Positions 17,537 through 24,585 of a stretch of DNA of 35,055 nt are shown piece after piece. The notes under the pieces are model-generated. The model was given only the letters and a program-made list of their open reading frames with translations, searched no databases and was not told where the DNA came from. The position numbers and the translations under genes were made by a program. The stretch lies in contig JAJCZF010000010.1 in the NCBI GenBank assembly GCA_029262535.1, positions 1 through 35,055 of the forward strand, given 5' to 3'. The stretch comes from Deltaproteobacteria bacterium (GTDB lineage Bacteria > Desulfobacterota > GWC2-55-46 > JAJCZF01). Positions within the stretch are counted from its first letter, which is position 1. Every line of letters starts with the position of its first letter.

Positions 17537-19759
17537 ATGGAAGATAGCTCTAAACTGAATACCGAGCGCAAGAGGCGCAGGCGTGAGCTCTATATTATCG
17601 CCGCGCTCATCCCCGTTATATTATTCTTTACCTATCTCGGATCGCATACCTATATTATAAGCGGCGACGTGCCGATCTCTACCAATATCCTCGTCGTGGC
17701 GCTCATCAATATCAATGTCATACTGCTCGTCCTCTTGATCTTTTTTGTCCTTCGTAATGTCGTAAAAATATTCTTTGAAAGCCGCTCAAGGGTCATCGGT
17801 TCAAGGCTTCGTACACGCCTGATAGCATCATATGTAGGGCTTACTATCATTCCGACATTCATACTATTCTTTTTTGTTGTTGGTTTTATCAATAAATCTA
17901 TCGATGCCTGGTTTGATATCAAGATAGAAGACGCCCTTGAAGAGTCACTTGAGCTTGCGCGTAATTTCTATACCCAGACCTCTGAAAAGACACGCAGCTC
18001 TTCGCAATTTCTAGCCTCTACGATAACGAACGATAATATTATCGACGAGAATGCGGCGATAAATTCGTTGATCGATTCTATAAGGATTGCAAATGATTTT
18101 TCAACGATTGAGGTTCTTACAAGCGAAAATCCAAGGGTCGCCTTTACCATATCTGATAATGTTACCCTTGAGATGGTTCCTTACGCCTCGGGTGAGGTCG
18201 TAACCGAGGCCCTTGGGGGCAAGTCCGCTTCGGTCATCGAGACACTTGCCATAGGCGACGTAGTGCGCGGCTATTCCCCGATATACACGCTGGACGGCTC
18301 TACGATCCTTGGCGGCGTTGTAGTAAGTTATTATGTGCCGCGAAGCCTTATGGCCAAGATGAACGATATCCTTGCGACCTTTCAGGACTACCAACAGCTA
18401 AAGCTCTTGAAGAACCCCGTAAAGGCCTCTTATATAATGATTCTTCTTATCATTACCTTGCTTTTGGTCTTCTTTTCGATATGGATAGGCCGTTATGTAG
18501 CGCGAGAGATAACTGTGCCTATTAAAGAGCTTGCCGAAGGTACGCACGCCGTTGCCAGCGGTAACCTTGACTATAAGATCAAGGCTACATCGCATGACGA
18601 GATTGGACTATTGGTCGGCTCCTTTAACCGTATGACAGACGACCTGAAGGCGGGAAAACAGGAGATAGAAAAAGGCAACCTCGAACTGCGCGGTATAAAT
18701 GCCGAACTTGAGAGCAGGCGTAGATATATAGAGATTGTGCTCGGTAATGTGCCCGCCGGAGTCGTTTCCATAGACGGCGAGGGGTCTATTGTCTCGATTA
18801 ACAGGGTCGGGGCCGAGATGCTCGGCACTGAAGAGATCACAGCCCTTGGTCGTCCCTATCAAGAGACTATAAGCGTTGAGGCGGGGCTGGTACTGGAAGA
18901 GATTATTACTGAGATGAGGGAGCATTCAGCCGACGTCATAGAGCGGCAGGCGAGACTGACTGTCGGAGACAAGGTGATGACGGTGCTCATTAATTTTAGC
19001 GCGCTTCTCGATGAGGACGGCAAATATATAGGCGCGGTCGGAGTGCTCGACGACTTTACTCACCTCCTAAAGACGCAGCGTATGTTCGCCTGGAAAGAGG
19101 TCGCTCGTCGCATTGCCCACGAGATAAAAAACCCGCTTACGCCGATCCAGCTTTCGGCCCAGAGGCTGAGGAAAAAGTATATGGACAACCTGCCGGACGA
19201 CGGGCGTGTTATGGACGATTGCACCAAAACGATTATAAGGCAGGTGGACGAACTAAAGACACTGGTAAATGAGTTTTCAAGTTTTGCCAGGATGCCTACG
19301 GCAAATCCGAGCCCTAATAATCTCAACGATATCGTTCATGAAACACTGGCCTTCTACCGCGCCGGCCACGGGGATATAGAGATTACACCCTCGACCGACC
19401 CGAAGATGCCGGTGCTTGAGATTGACCGCGACCAGATAAAGCGTGTTATAATTAATCTTGTGGATAATGCCATCGCCGCCGTGAGTGAGGGCGGTAAGAT
19501 AATGATAGAAACCAGTTACGACGCTAAGAAGAAGCTCGCCCTGCTGGAGGTTTCCGATACCGGTGTTGGCATCACACCTGAGGATAAACAGCGTCTCTTT
19601 GAACCGTCTTTCTCTACAAAAAAGTCAGGAACGGGGCTTGGCCTTGCCATAGTGAGCAACATAGTCTCCGACCACAGCGGCTATATCAGAGTAAGAGATA
19701 ACAGGCCGCGTGGCACGGTATTTTCCATTGAACTTCCAATAAGGGTAGTGCCGATATGA
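17537..19759 (+). CDS. NtrY-like membrane sensor histidine kinase
   Basis: The 740-aa product has hydrophobic segments at about 18-36, 50-76, 94-118 and 298-320, and a periplasmic sensor region of about 180 residues between the last two. Then come HAMP (about 320-375), PAS (about 392-505), the HisKA phosphoacceptor H528 in RRIAHEIKNPLTPIQLSAQR, and HATPase with the N box NLVDNAIAAV, DTGVGI and GTGLGLAIV. This layout matches NtrY, the partner of NtrX. The ATG at 17537 follows GGGTGG. The regulator gene overlaps its stop (ATGA), so the pair is coupled. The signal sensed is unknown; NtrY is often tied to nitrogen or redox state in other groups. Confidence 0.9.
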   Translation: MEDSSKLNTERKRRRRELYIIAALIPVILFFTYLGSHTYIISGDVPISTNILVVALININVILLVLLIFFVLRNVVKIFFESRSRVIGSRLRTRLIASYVGLTIIPTFILFFFVVGFINKSIDAWFDIKIEDALEESLELARNFYTQTSEKTRSSSQFLASTITNDNIIDENAAINSLIDSIRIANDFSTIEVLTSENPRVAFTISDNVTLEMVPYASGEVVTEALGGKSASVIETLAIGDVVRGYSPIYTLDGSTILGGVVVSYYVPRSLMAKMNDILATFQDYQQLKLLKNPVKASYIMILLIITLLLVFFSIWIGRYVAREITVPIKELAEGTHAVASGNLDYKIKATSHDEIGLLVGSFNRMTDDLKAGKQEIEKGNLELRGINAELESRRRYIEIVLGNVPAGVVSIDGEGSIVSINRVGAEMLGTEEITALGRPYQETISVEAGLVLEEIITEMREHSADVIERQARLTVGDKVMTVLINFSALLDEDGKYIGAVGVLDDFTHLLKTQRMFAWKEVARRIAHEIKNPLTPIQLSAQRLRKKYMDNLPDDGRVMDDCTKTIIRQVDELKTLVNEFSSFARMPTANPSPNNLNDIVHETLAFYRAGHGDIEITPSTDPKMPVLEIDRDQIKRVIINLVDNAIAAVSEGGKIMIETSYDAKKKLALLEVSDTGVGITPEDKQRLFEPSFSTKKSGTGLGLAIVSNIVSDHSGYIRVRDNRPRGTVFSIELPIRVVPI

Positions 19760-21126
19760 ATACTATAATGGTGGTGGACGACGAGCGTGATATCCGCGAT
19801 TCACTTTCCGATGTTCTTCGTGACGAGGGTTACGAGGTGATAACGGCCGAGTCTGCCGAAGAGGGGCTCGAAAAGATGGCCACGGCCCCTCCGGATGTGG
19901 TTCTTCTCGATATCTGGATGCCGGGAATGGACGGCGTGGAGATGTTAAAAGAGGTTATGTCCTCTTATACCAATATGCCCGTGATCATGATATCGGGCCA
20001 TGCGACGATAGATACCGCGGTTAAGACGACGCGCCTTGGAGCATATGACTTTATCGAAAAACCTCTCTCTCTCGATAATATAATCCTTACCGTCTCGCAC
20101 GCGCTCGAACAAAAGTCTCTCAAGGCGGAAAATACCGCTCTTAGAGAGAGCTTTAAGCGCGACTATACCATCATAGGAGAGACAGAGGTCATGAGGCGCC
20201 TGAAGGCTGATATCGAACGCGTGGCGGCCACTCCTTCATGGGTCCTCATAACTGGAGAGAACGGCACGGGCAAGGAGTTTGTCGCGCGTAATATACATAT
20301 CTTATCGGAGAGATCCTCAAAACCCTTTGTAGAGGTCAACTGCGCGGCCATTCCCGAGGAGTTGATCGAGAGCGAACTATTCGGTCACGAGAAGGGGGCC
20401 TTTACCAGCGCGATTACCCGGAAGAAGGGCAAGTTTGATATAGCCGACCGGGGTACGATATTTTTGGATGAGATAGCCGATATGTCCCTCAAGACACAGG
20501 CCAAGATACTGCGCATCCTCCAGGAGCAAACATTCGAACGCGTCGGCGGTAACGAACAGATCTCTGTCGACGTCCGGGTAATAGCCGCGACAAATAAGAA
20601 CCTTAAAGAAGAGATACGCTTAGGTAACTTCCGCGAGGATCTCTACTATCGCCTTAATGTCATTCCCTTTCATGTGCCGCCACTACGAGAGCGCAGTGAG
20701 GATTTAGACTATTTTATCGATTACTTCCTAAAGGAATTTGCCCGGAGCTTTGTAAAGAAGGTTCCCGAGATGAGCGCGGAGGCGACCGCGTCGCTCAAAT
20801 CATACGAGTGGCCCGGAAATGTCAGGGAGTTAAAGAACTTGCTGGAGCGCCTCGTCATCATGACGCCCGGCTCTGTGATTGAACTTGCCGATCTACCGGC
20901 ATACGTCAGGAGCGATAATCAAAATACCCCCGCCACCCCGGATTCGGCTTCTAAGACTTCTTTTAACCCAGCCACTCTTAAGGAGGCTCGCGCTGAATTT
21001 GAGCGCGACTTTATCGGTACGATGATAAAGGAACACGACGGCAATATATCCAAGGCCGCCGAAGCGCTTGGCGTGGAGAGAAGCCACCTCTATCGCAAGA
21101 TCAAGAGTTACGGAATAGAGACCTGA
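19756..21126 (+). CDS. NtrX-like sigma-54 response regulator
   Basis: The 456-aa product has a receiver domain (D8, D9, phosphoacceptor D52) and an AAA+ domain with Walker A GENGTGKE (residues 167-174). The sigma-54 loop is GAFTSA (residues 214-219) instead of the canonical GAFTGA. Walker B is FLDE (D238, E239), and a C-terminal Fis-type helix-turn-helix follows (GNISKAAEALGVERSHLYRKIKSYG). It is coupled to the NtrY-like kinase by ATGA overlap. No -24/-12 promoter was noticed in the window that would mark a target. It probably activates sigma-54 RNA polymerase, though the loop variant makes that less certain. Confidence 0.9.
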   Translation: MNTIMVVDDERDIRDSLSDVLRDEGYEVITAESAEEGLEKMATAPPDVVLLDIWMPGMDGVEMLKEVMSSYTNMPVIMISGHATIDTAVKTTRLGAYDFIEKPLSLDNIILTVSHALEQKSLKAENTALRESFKRDYTIIGETEVMRRLKADIERVAATPSWVLITGENGTGKEFVARNIHILSERSSKPFVEVNCAAIPEELIESELFGHEKGAFTSAITRKKGKFDIADRGTIFLDEIADMSLKTQAKILRILQEQTFERVGGNEQISVDVRVIAATNKNLKEEIRLGNFREDLYYRLNVIPFHVPPLRERSEDLDYFIDYFLKEFARSFVKKVPEMSAEATASLKSYEWPGNVRELKNLLERLVIMTPGSVIELADLPAYVRSDNQNTPATPDSASKTSFNPATLKEARAEFERDFIGTMIKEHDGNISKAAEALGVERSHLYRKIKSYGIET

Positions 21127-21248
21127 TCAGGGCGATACAGGGAGAAGAGGCCATTTTCTGTTCTATACTATTGAGAGCGGAGAGGTTCTGTAATTAATTA
21201 GTAACCTCTTTGACGCAAGAGATGAGCAGCGCTTCCGGTCAGATCAGT

Positions 21249-21264
21249 GGAGCCTTTAGGCTCC
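21249..21264 (+). terminator. Probable terminator of the ntrYX unit
   Basis: GGAGCC (21249-21254), TTTA loop, GGCTCC (21259-21264), followed by a T/C-rich tract rather than a clean T-run. The stem is GC-rich but the tail is imperfect, so termination may be partial. Confidence 0.4.
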
Positions 21265-21327
21265 TCTATAATTTCTCTTCTCTTCTTAAACGAGACCTTC
21301 TAAAACTCTCTCTTTAGACAAAAACGG

Positions 21328-21356
21328 TTGACAAACCCGCCTCTTTAAATTAAAGT
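21328..21356 (+). promoter_or_regulatory. Distal promoter candidate for trxA
   Basis: A perfect TTGACA (21328-21333), 17-nt spacer and TAAAGT (21351-21356). The predicted start near 21363 coincides with the base of the next hairpin, so any transcript would begin with that structure. It is either a 5' hairpin on a roughly 114-nt trxA leader or a chance promoter match. Confidence 0.4.
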
Positions 21357-21361
21357 ATTCC

Positions 21362-21395
21362 AAGCGGCTCCCGTATACTCAGGGGGGCTTTTTTT
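21362..21395 (+). terminator. Hairpin with T-run upstream of trxA
   Basis: AAGC (21362-21365) and CTCCC (21368-21372), separated by a GG bulge, pair with GGGGGGCTT (21382-21390, one T-G pair). A run of T follows. It probably ends read-through from the ntrYX side. Confidence 0.5.
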
Positions 21396-21430
21396 ATCGC
21401 GTTATACTATTAATAAAAACCCTTATCCTA

Positions 21431-21455
21431 TATAATACAATAGCTTAGAGCTATT
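21431..21455 (+). promoter_or_regulatory. Proximal trxA promoter with dyad at the start site
   Basis: TATAAT at 21431-21436 with a poor -35, and the perfect inverted repeat AATAGCT-TAG-AGCTATT at 21439-21455. The predicted start (about 21443) lies inside the repeat. The dyad could be a repressor site or the first hairpin of the mRNA. Confidence 0.4.
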
Positions 21456-21476
21456 CTTGCTTGAAAGGAGCAATAC

Positions 21477-21803
21477 ATGTCAGACTATATTAAAGATATA
21501 ACAGACTCTACTTTCCAGGCCGAGGTTCTTGACTCCGAGACAGCCGTTATCGTAGATTTCTGGGCCACATGGTGTGCACCGTGCAAGGCTATCGCGCCGA
21601 TACTTGAAGAGCTTGCGGAAGAGTTTGACGGTAAGGTCAGCTTCGTCAAGGTCAATGTTGACGACAACCAGACCACCCCCGGCAAGTACGGTGTCAGGTC
21701 CATACCGACGCTCCTGCTCTTCAAGGGCGGTGAGGTTGCCGACCAGCTCATAGGCGCCGTGCCCAAGAGCCAGATACGCGAGCTGGTCAGTAAGGGAGTT
21801 TAA
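21477..21803 (+). CDS. trxA: Thioredoxin
   Basis: Cytosolic dithiol-disulfide reductant. The 108-aa product carries the active site W32-C33-A34-P35-C36; most thioredoxins have CGPC, and CAPC is a known natural variant. Downstream are the conserved D-rich VNVDDN and the cis-proline in SIPTLLLF. ATG has AAAGGAG about 8 nt upstream. The gene stands alone between a promoter region and a strong terminator. Its reductase is not in the window. A membrane thiol-disulfide protein follows, also singly transcribed. Confidence 0.95.
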   Translation: MSDYIKDITDSTFQAEVLDSETAVIVDFWATWCAPCKAIAPILEELAEEFDGKVSFVKVNVDDNQTTPGKYGVRSIPTLLLFKGGEVADQLIGAVPKSQIRELVSKGV

Positions 21804-21829
21804 CCTGCCCCAAGAGTTCGACTTTATTA

Positions 21830-21872
21830 AGTTCCGGTGCCCGCTTTAGATAGAGGGCGCCGGAACTATTTT
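21830..21872 (+). terminator. Intrinsic terminator of trxA
   Basis: AGTTCCGGTGCCC (21830-21842) pairs with GGGCGCCGGAACT (21855-21867) with one T-G pair and a 12-nt loop, then ATTTTGTTT. A long stable stem 27 nt after the trxA stop. Confidence 0.88.
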
Positions 21873-21925
21873 GTTTCTTCTCAAAAGGGCTCTACGACTT
21901 TATGCTGTTAAAAATGGTCAAGCGG

Positions 21926-21934
21926 TGTTATAAT
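21926..21934 (+). promoter_or_regulatory. Extended -10 promoter of the tlpA-like gene
   Basis: TGTTATAAT (TGn plus TATAAT at 21929-21934). The predicted start near 21941 is 5 nt from the ATG at 21946 and 20 nt from the ATG at 21961, so it bears on which start is used. Confidence 0.55.
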
Positions 21935-21945
21935 AAATCATTGTT

Positions 21946-22485
21946 ATGGGATTAAAACTTATGAAAAATAAAAAAATCACATATATATTCGCGCTGGCCA
22001 TCTTTCTCGCACTTACCGCGACTACGTCATTCCTCCTAAACGGCTCACGAGTCGTGCCGGAGGCTCAGGCCGCAGGCAAACTGAAAGAGTTGATACCCTT
22101 CGACCTGATTACCTTTAATGGTGAGAAGATTAATATCAAAGACTATCTGGGCAAACCGATAGTCCTTAATTTCTGGGGCTCCTGGTGCCCTCCGTGCAGG
22201 TACGAGGCAAAGGATATCGAGTCTACCTATAAGACATTTCAAGGCAGGGTCAGTTTTGTCGGCGTCGCGGTGCAGGATACCGAGTCGAAGGCCAGGGCCT
22301 TTATTAAAACCTATCAGGTCAGTTATCCAAACGGCATAGACCTGGATGAAGAGTTGATGAATACCTACTCTGTCTTCGGCCTGCCCATGACCGCCATATT
22401 TGATAAGAACGGAAAGCTCGCCTACAAACATATCGGCGCAATCAGCAAGGCCAAACTAACCAAAGAACTCAAAAAACTCCTCTAA
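21946..22485 (+). CDS. TlpA/ResA-like membrane-anchored thiol-disulfide protein
   Basis: The 179-aa product has an N-terminal hydrophobic segment (about residues 11-32; anchor or signal) and a thioredoxin-fold domain with WCPPC (C81, C84) and the cis-proline in GLPMTAIFD. It follows the AhpC-TSA/redoxin pattern of TlpA and ResA, which reduce extracytoplasmic disulfides, for example on apocytochrome c. That role would suit the c-type cytochrome encoded 1 kb downstream, but this is inference. ATG 21961 (MKNKK) gives a cleaner signal sequence and a leader; ATG 21946 would be almost leaderless. The start is therefore uncertain by five codons. Confidence 0.88.
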   Translation: MGLKLMKNKKITYIFALAIFLALTATTSFLLNGSRVVPEAQAAGKLKELIPFDLITFNGEKINIKDYLGKPIVLNFWGSWCPPCRYEAKDIESTYKTFQGRVSFVGVAVQDTESKARAFIKTYQVSYPNGIDLDEELMNTYSVFGLPMTAIFDKNGKLAYKHIGAISKAKLTKELKKLL

Positions 22486-22494
22486 CCACACAGG

Positions 22495-22516
22495 GCGCAC
22501 AGGTGCGCTTTTATTT
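22495..22516 (+). terminator. Short terminator of the tlpA-like gene
   Basis: GCGCA (22495-22499), CAGG loop and TGCGC (22504-22508), then TTTTATTT. A short GC stem with a T-run, 9 nt after the stop. Confidence 0.65.
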
Positions 22517-22624
22517 CGCGTGGGGCTTTTTCGTGAACCTGTTGACTCTCTCACCGCGCTCCATCTTTTTATATTGCTACTTCATTTATATTCAAAATCA
22601 TTCCGGTTTAGAGTCTGATTTGGC

Positions 22625-22653
22625 TTGATGAATCTGCTCCTTTCTGGTATAAA
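22625..22653 (+). promoter_or_regulatory. Promoter of rpe, placed against the start codon
   Basis: TTGATG (22625-22630), 17-nt spacer ending TGG, then TATAAA (22648-22653). The predicted start is near 22660, while the rpe ATG is at 22663. No Shine-Dalgarno lies in between, so the mRNA would be essentially leaderless. Confidence 0.6.
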
Positions 22654-22662
22654 ATACTGATC

Positions 22663-23319
22663 ATGATAAAAATTTCCCCTTCAATACTATCCGCGGACTT
22701 TGCCTGTCTCGCTAAAGAGGTCAAGGCCGTCGAAGAGGGCGGGGCCGACTATATCCATATAGATGTGATGGATGGCCGCTTCGTGCCCAATATCACCATA
22801 GGCCCTTTTATCGTCGACGCGGTCCGTAAGATTACCGACCTGACGCTCGATGTGCACTTGATGATCGAAGAGCCGGAGAGATATATCGCCGACTTCGCCT
22901 CCGCCGGAAGCGACATCATCACGGTACATACCGAGAGTACGCGCCATCTGCACGCTGTTGTGACCGCTATAAAAAAACTCGGAAAGAAGGCCGGTGTCTC
23001 CATCAACCCCGGCACTCCCGTGTCGGCCCTTGAAGAGATCCTTACCGAGATAGACCTGGCGCTCGTGATGAGCGTCAACCCCGGTTTTTCGGGGCAGGGC
23101 TTTATACCGGAGAGCCTCGATAAGGTCCGTCGCGTTAGAAAGATGCTCGACGACGCCGACTCCAAAGCAGAACTTCAGGTTGACGGCGGCATAAAGGTCG
23201 CTAATATCGCCGACGTAGCCGCTTGTGGAGCCGACGTCTTTGTCGCAGGTTCAGCCGTCTACGGCTCGGACGATTACGGGGCCACTATACGCGCCATGAA
23301 AGAGGCCTGCGCCTCCTAA
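22663..23319 (+). CDS. rpe: Ribulose-phosphate 3-epimerase
   Basis: Interconverts ribulose 5-phosphate and xylulose 5-phosphate in the pentose phosphate or Calvin pathways. The 218-aa TIM barrel starts with ISPSILSADFA and contains HIDVMDGRFVPN (metal ligand and catalytic Asp), DVHLMIEEP, SVNPGFSGQGF and the second catalytic Asp in QVDGGI, with the phosphate-binding GSAVYG at the end. ATG 22663 gives the exact family N-terminus but has no Shine-Dalgarno and sits about 3 nt from a predicted transcription start. It stands alone between a promoter and tandem terminators. Confidence 0.96.
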   Translation: MIKISPSILSADFACLAKEVKAVEEGGADYIHIDVMDGRFVPNITIGPFIVDAVRKITDLTLDVHLMIEEPERYIADFASAGSDIITVHTESTRHLHAVVTAIKKLGKKAGVSINPGTPVSALEEILTEIDLALVMSVNPGFSGQGFIPESLDKVRRVRKMLDDADSKAELQVDGGIKVANIADVAACGADVFVAGSAVYGSDDYGATIRAMKEACAS

Positions 23320-23329
23320 TAAATTTTTT

Positions 23330-23346
23330 AACGAATATCGTTTTTT
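23330..23346 (+). terminator. Weak first hairpin after rpe
   Basis: AACGA (23330-23334), ATA loop, TCGTT (23338-23342), then four T. Short and AT-rich; a possible partner to the stronger hairpin that follows. Confidence 0.35.
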
Positions 23347-23354
23347 GAATATAG

Positions 23355-23383
23355 GGCAGCGGATATCTCCGTTGCCTTTTTTT
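23355..23383 (+). terminator. Intrinsic terminator of rpe
   Basis: GGCAGCGGA (23355-23363), TATC loop, TCCGTTGCC (23368-23376, one G-T pair), then seven T. Confidence 0.88.
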
Positions 23384-23444
23384 ATGGAAACTCCATTTTT
23401 GACTATATTTTGGACAATTAGGGGCTATATTATCTTGCATCACG

Positions 23445-23453
23445 TGTTATAAT
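23445..23453 (+). promoter_or_regulatory. Extended -10 promoter of the cytochrome c peroxidase gene
   Basis: TGTTATAAT (TGn plus TATAAT at 23448-23453), identical to the element ahead of the tlpA-like gene. The predicted start near 23460 gives a leader of about 55 nt. No clear -35 and no recognisable OxyR- or FNR-type site was seen. Confidence 0.5.
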
Positions 23454-23514
23454 AAAAAAATAAGCTAACCGTACGTTATTCTTTAAAAATTAAACCCTAA
23501 ATAAAGGTGAAAAT

Positions 23515-24513
23515 ATGACAAAGTTCTATCTGCTATTTGCGCTATCTCTATCGCTCTTTTTATTCGCGGGAGAGACACTTGCCGTCTCAAGGGCAGGGGA
23601 GCCGATAAAACCGGTTCCGGAGGCTACCGGTTATGATGAGGCAAAGGTCGAGCTGGGTAAGAAGTTATTTTTCGAGCCGCGCCTTTCGAAGTCTGGTTTT
23701 ATAAGTTGCAACTCTTGCCATAACCTCTCCACCGGTGGCGCCGACAACCTGCCGAGTTCTATAGGACATAAGTGGCAGTTAGGCCCTATAAACTCTCCGA
23801 CCGTATTGAATTCACGTTTCAACCTCGCGCAGTTCTGGGACGGACGCGCCAAGGACCTTAAGGAGCAGGCAGCGGGACCGATAGCCAATCCGGGAGAGAT
23901 GGCCTCTACGCACGAACTGGCTATCAGTATACTGGAGACGATTCCAGAGTACCGGAACTCATTTAAGAGTATCTATGGAACAGACGTTATTTCCATCAAC
24001 GAGGTTACTGATGCCATTGCAACATTCGAGGAGACACTCGTAACGCCTAATTCGAGATTTGACCTGTGGCTCAAGGGAGACGACAAGGCTATAAACGCTA
24101 ATGAGCTTGCCGGTTACCTGCTCTTTAAGCAGAAGGGCTGTATCTCCTGCCATAACGGAGTGGCTGTTGGCGGTAATTCGTTTCAGAAGTTCGGTGTGGT
24201 CAAAGAGTATAAGGATACCGAGACACTTGGCCGTTTTAATGTGACGCAGAAGGAGTCCGACAGGTATGTCTTTAAGGTGCCGACCTTGAGGAATATCGAG
24301 CTGACCGCGCCATACTTTCATGACGCAAGCACATGGGATCTTAATAAGGCTGTGACCGAGATGGCGGAACACCAGTTAGGGGTAAAGCTCTTGAGTTACG
24401 AGGTGAAGAAGATAGTACTCTTCCTGCGCACACTAACAGGTGAGCAGCCAAAGATAACCTATCCGGTCTTGCCTCCTTCCACGGTAGATACTCCGAAACC
24501 GGACCGTATGTAG
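23515..24513 (+). CDS. Periplasmic di-haem cytochrome c peroxidase (CcpA/MauG family)
   Basis: Reduces hydrogen peroxide to water in the periplasm using electrons from small cytochromes. The 332-aa product has a signal peptide (about residues 1-23) and two c-type haem sites, CNSCH (C65-H69) and CISCH (C209-H213). It also has the family segments LGKKLFFEPRLS, FWDGRAKDLKEQAAGP (residues 107-122), EMASTHELA, and KVPTLRNIELTAPYFHD. M283 is a candidate axial ligand of the high-potential haem. ATG follows AAAGGTG. It is a monocistronic unit. MauG-type oxidases share the fold, but the presence of a likely Met ligand and the length favour a peroxidase. Confidence 0.92.
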   Translation: MTKFYLLFALSLSLFLFAGETLAVSRAGEPIKPVPEATGYDEAKVELGKKLFFEPRLSKSGFISCNSCHNLSTGGADNLPSSIGHKWQLGPINSPTVLNSRFNLAQFWDGRAKDLKEQAAGPIANPGEMASTHELAISILETIPEYRNSFKSIYGTDVISINEVTDAIATFEETLVTPNSRFDLWLKGDDKAINANELAGYLLFKQKGCISCHNGVAVGGNSFQKFGVVKEYKDTETLGRFNVTQKESDRYVFKVPTLRNIELTAPYFHDASTWDLNKAVTEMAEHQLGVKLLSYEVKKIVLFLRTLTGEQPKITYPVLPPSTVDTPKPDRM

Positions 24514-24531
24514 ATATTTAAAAGAATTAAA

Positions 24532-24567
24532 AAAAGAGGGCCACGGGGTTTTCCGTGGCCCTCTTTT
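24532..24567. terminator. Bidirectional terminator between convergent genes
   Basis: A perfect 15-bp stem: AAAAGAGGGCCACGG (24532-24546), a 6-nt loop, and CCGTGGCCCTCTTTT (24553-24567). It has A-rich sequence on one side and T-rich on the other, so it can end both the peroxidase mRNA and the minus-strand mRNA of the 1651-aa regulator. Confidence 0.93.
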
Positions 24568-24585
24568 ATTTTGGTTAATTGGTCT

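Larger units (their letters stand above)
21127..21476 (+). other. 350-nt non-coding gap between the ntrX-like gene and trxA
   Basis: No convincing small gene was found. In order, the gap holds a 6-bp GGAGCC-TTTA-GGCTCC hairpin (21249-21264) in a T/C-rich tract, a TTGACA-N17-TAAAGT promoter-like pair (21328-21356), a G-rich hairpin with a T-run (21362-21395), a TATAAT (21431-21436), and a 7-3-7 inverted repeat (21439-21455) just before the trxA ribosome site. Confidence 0.6.
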
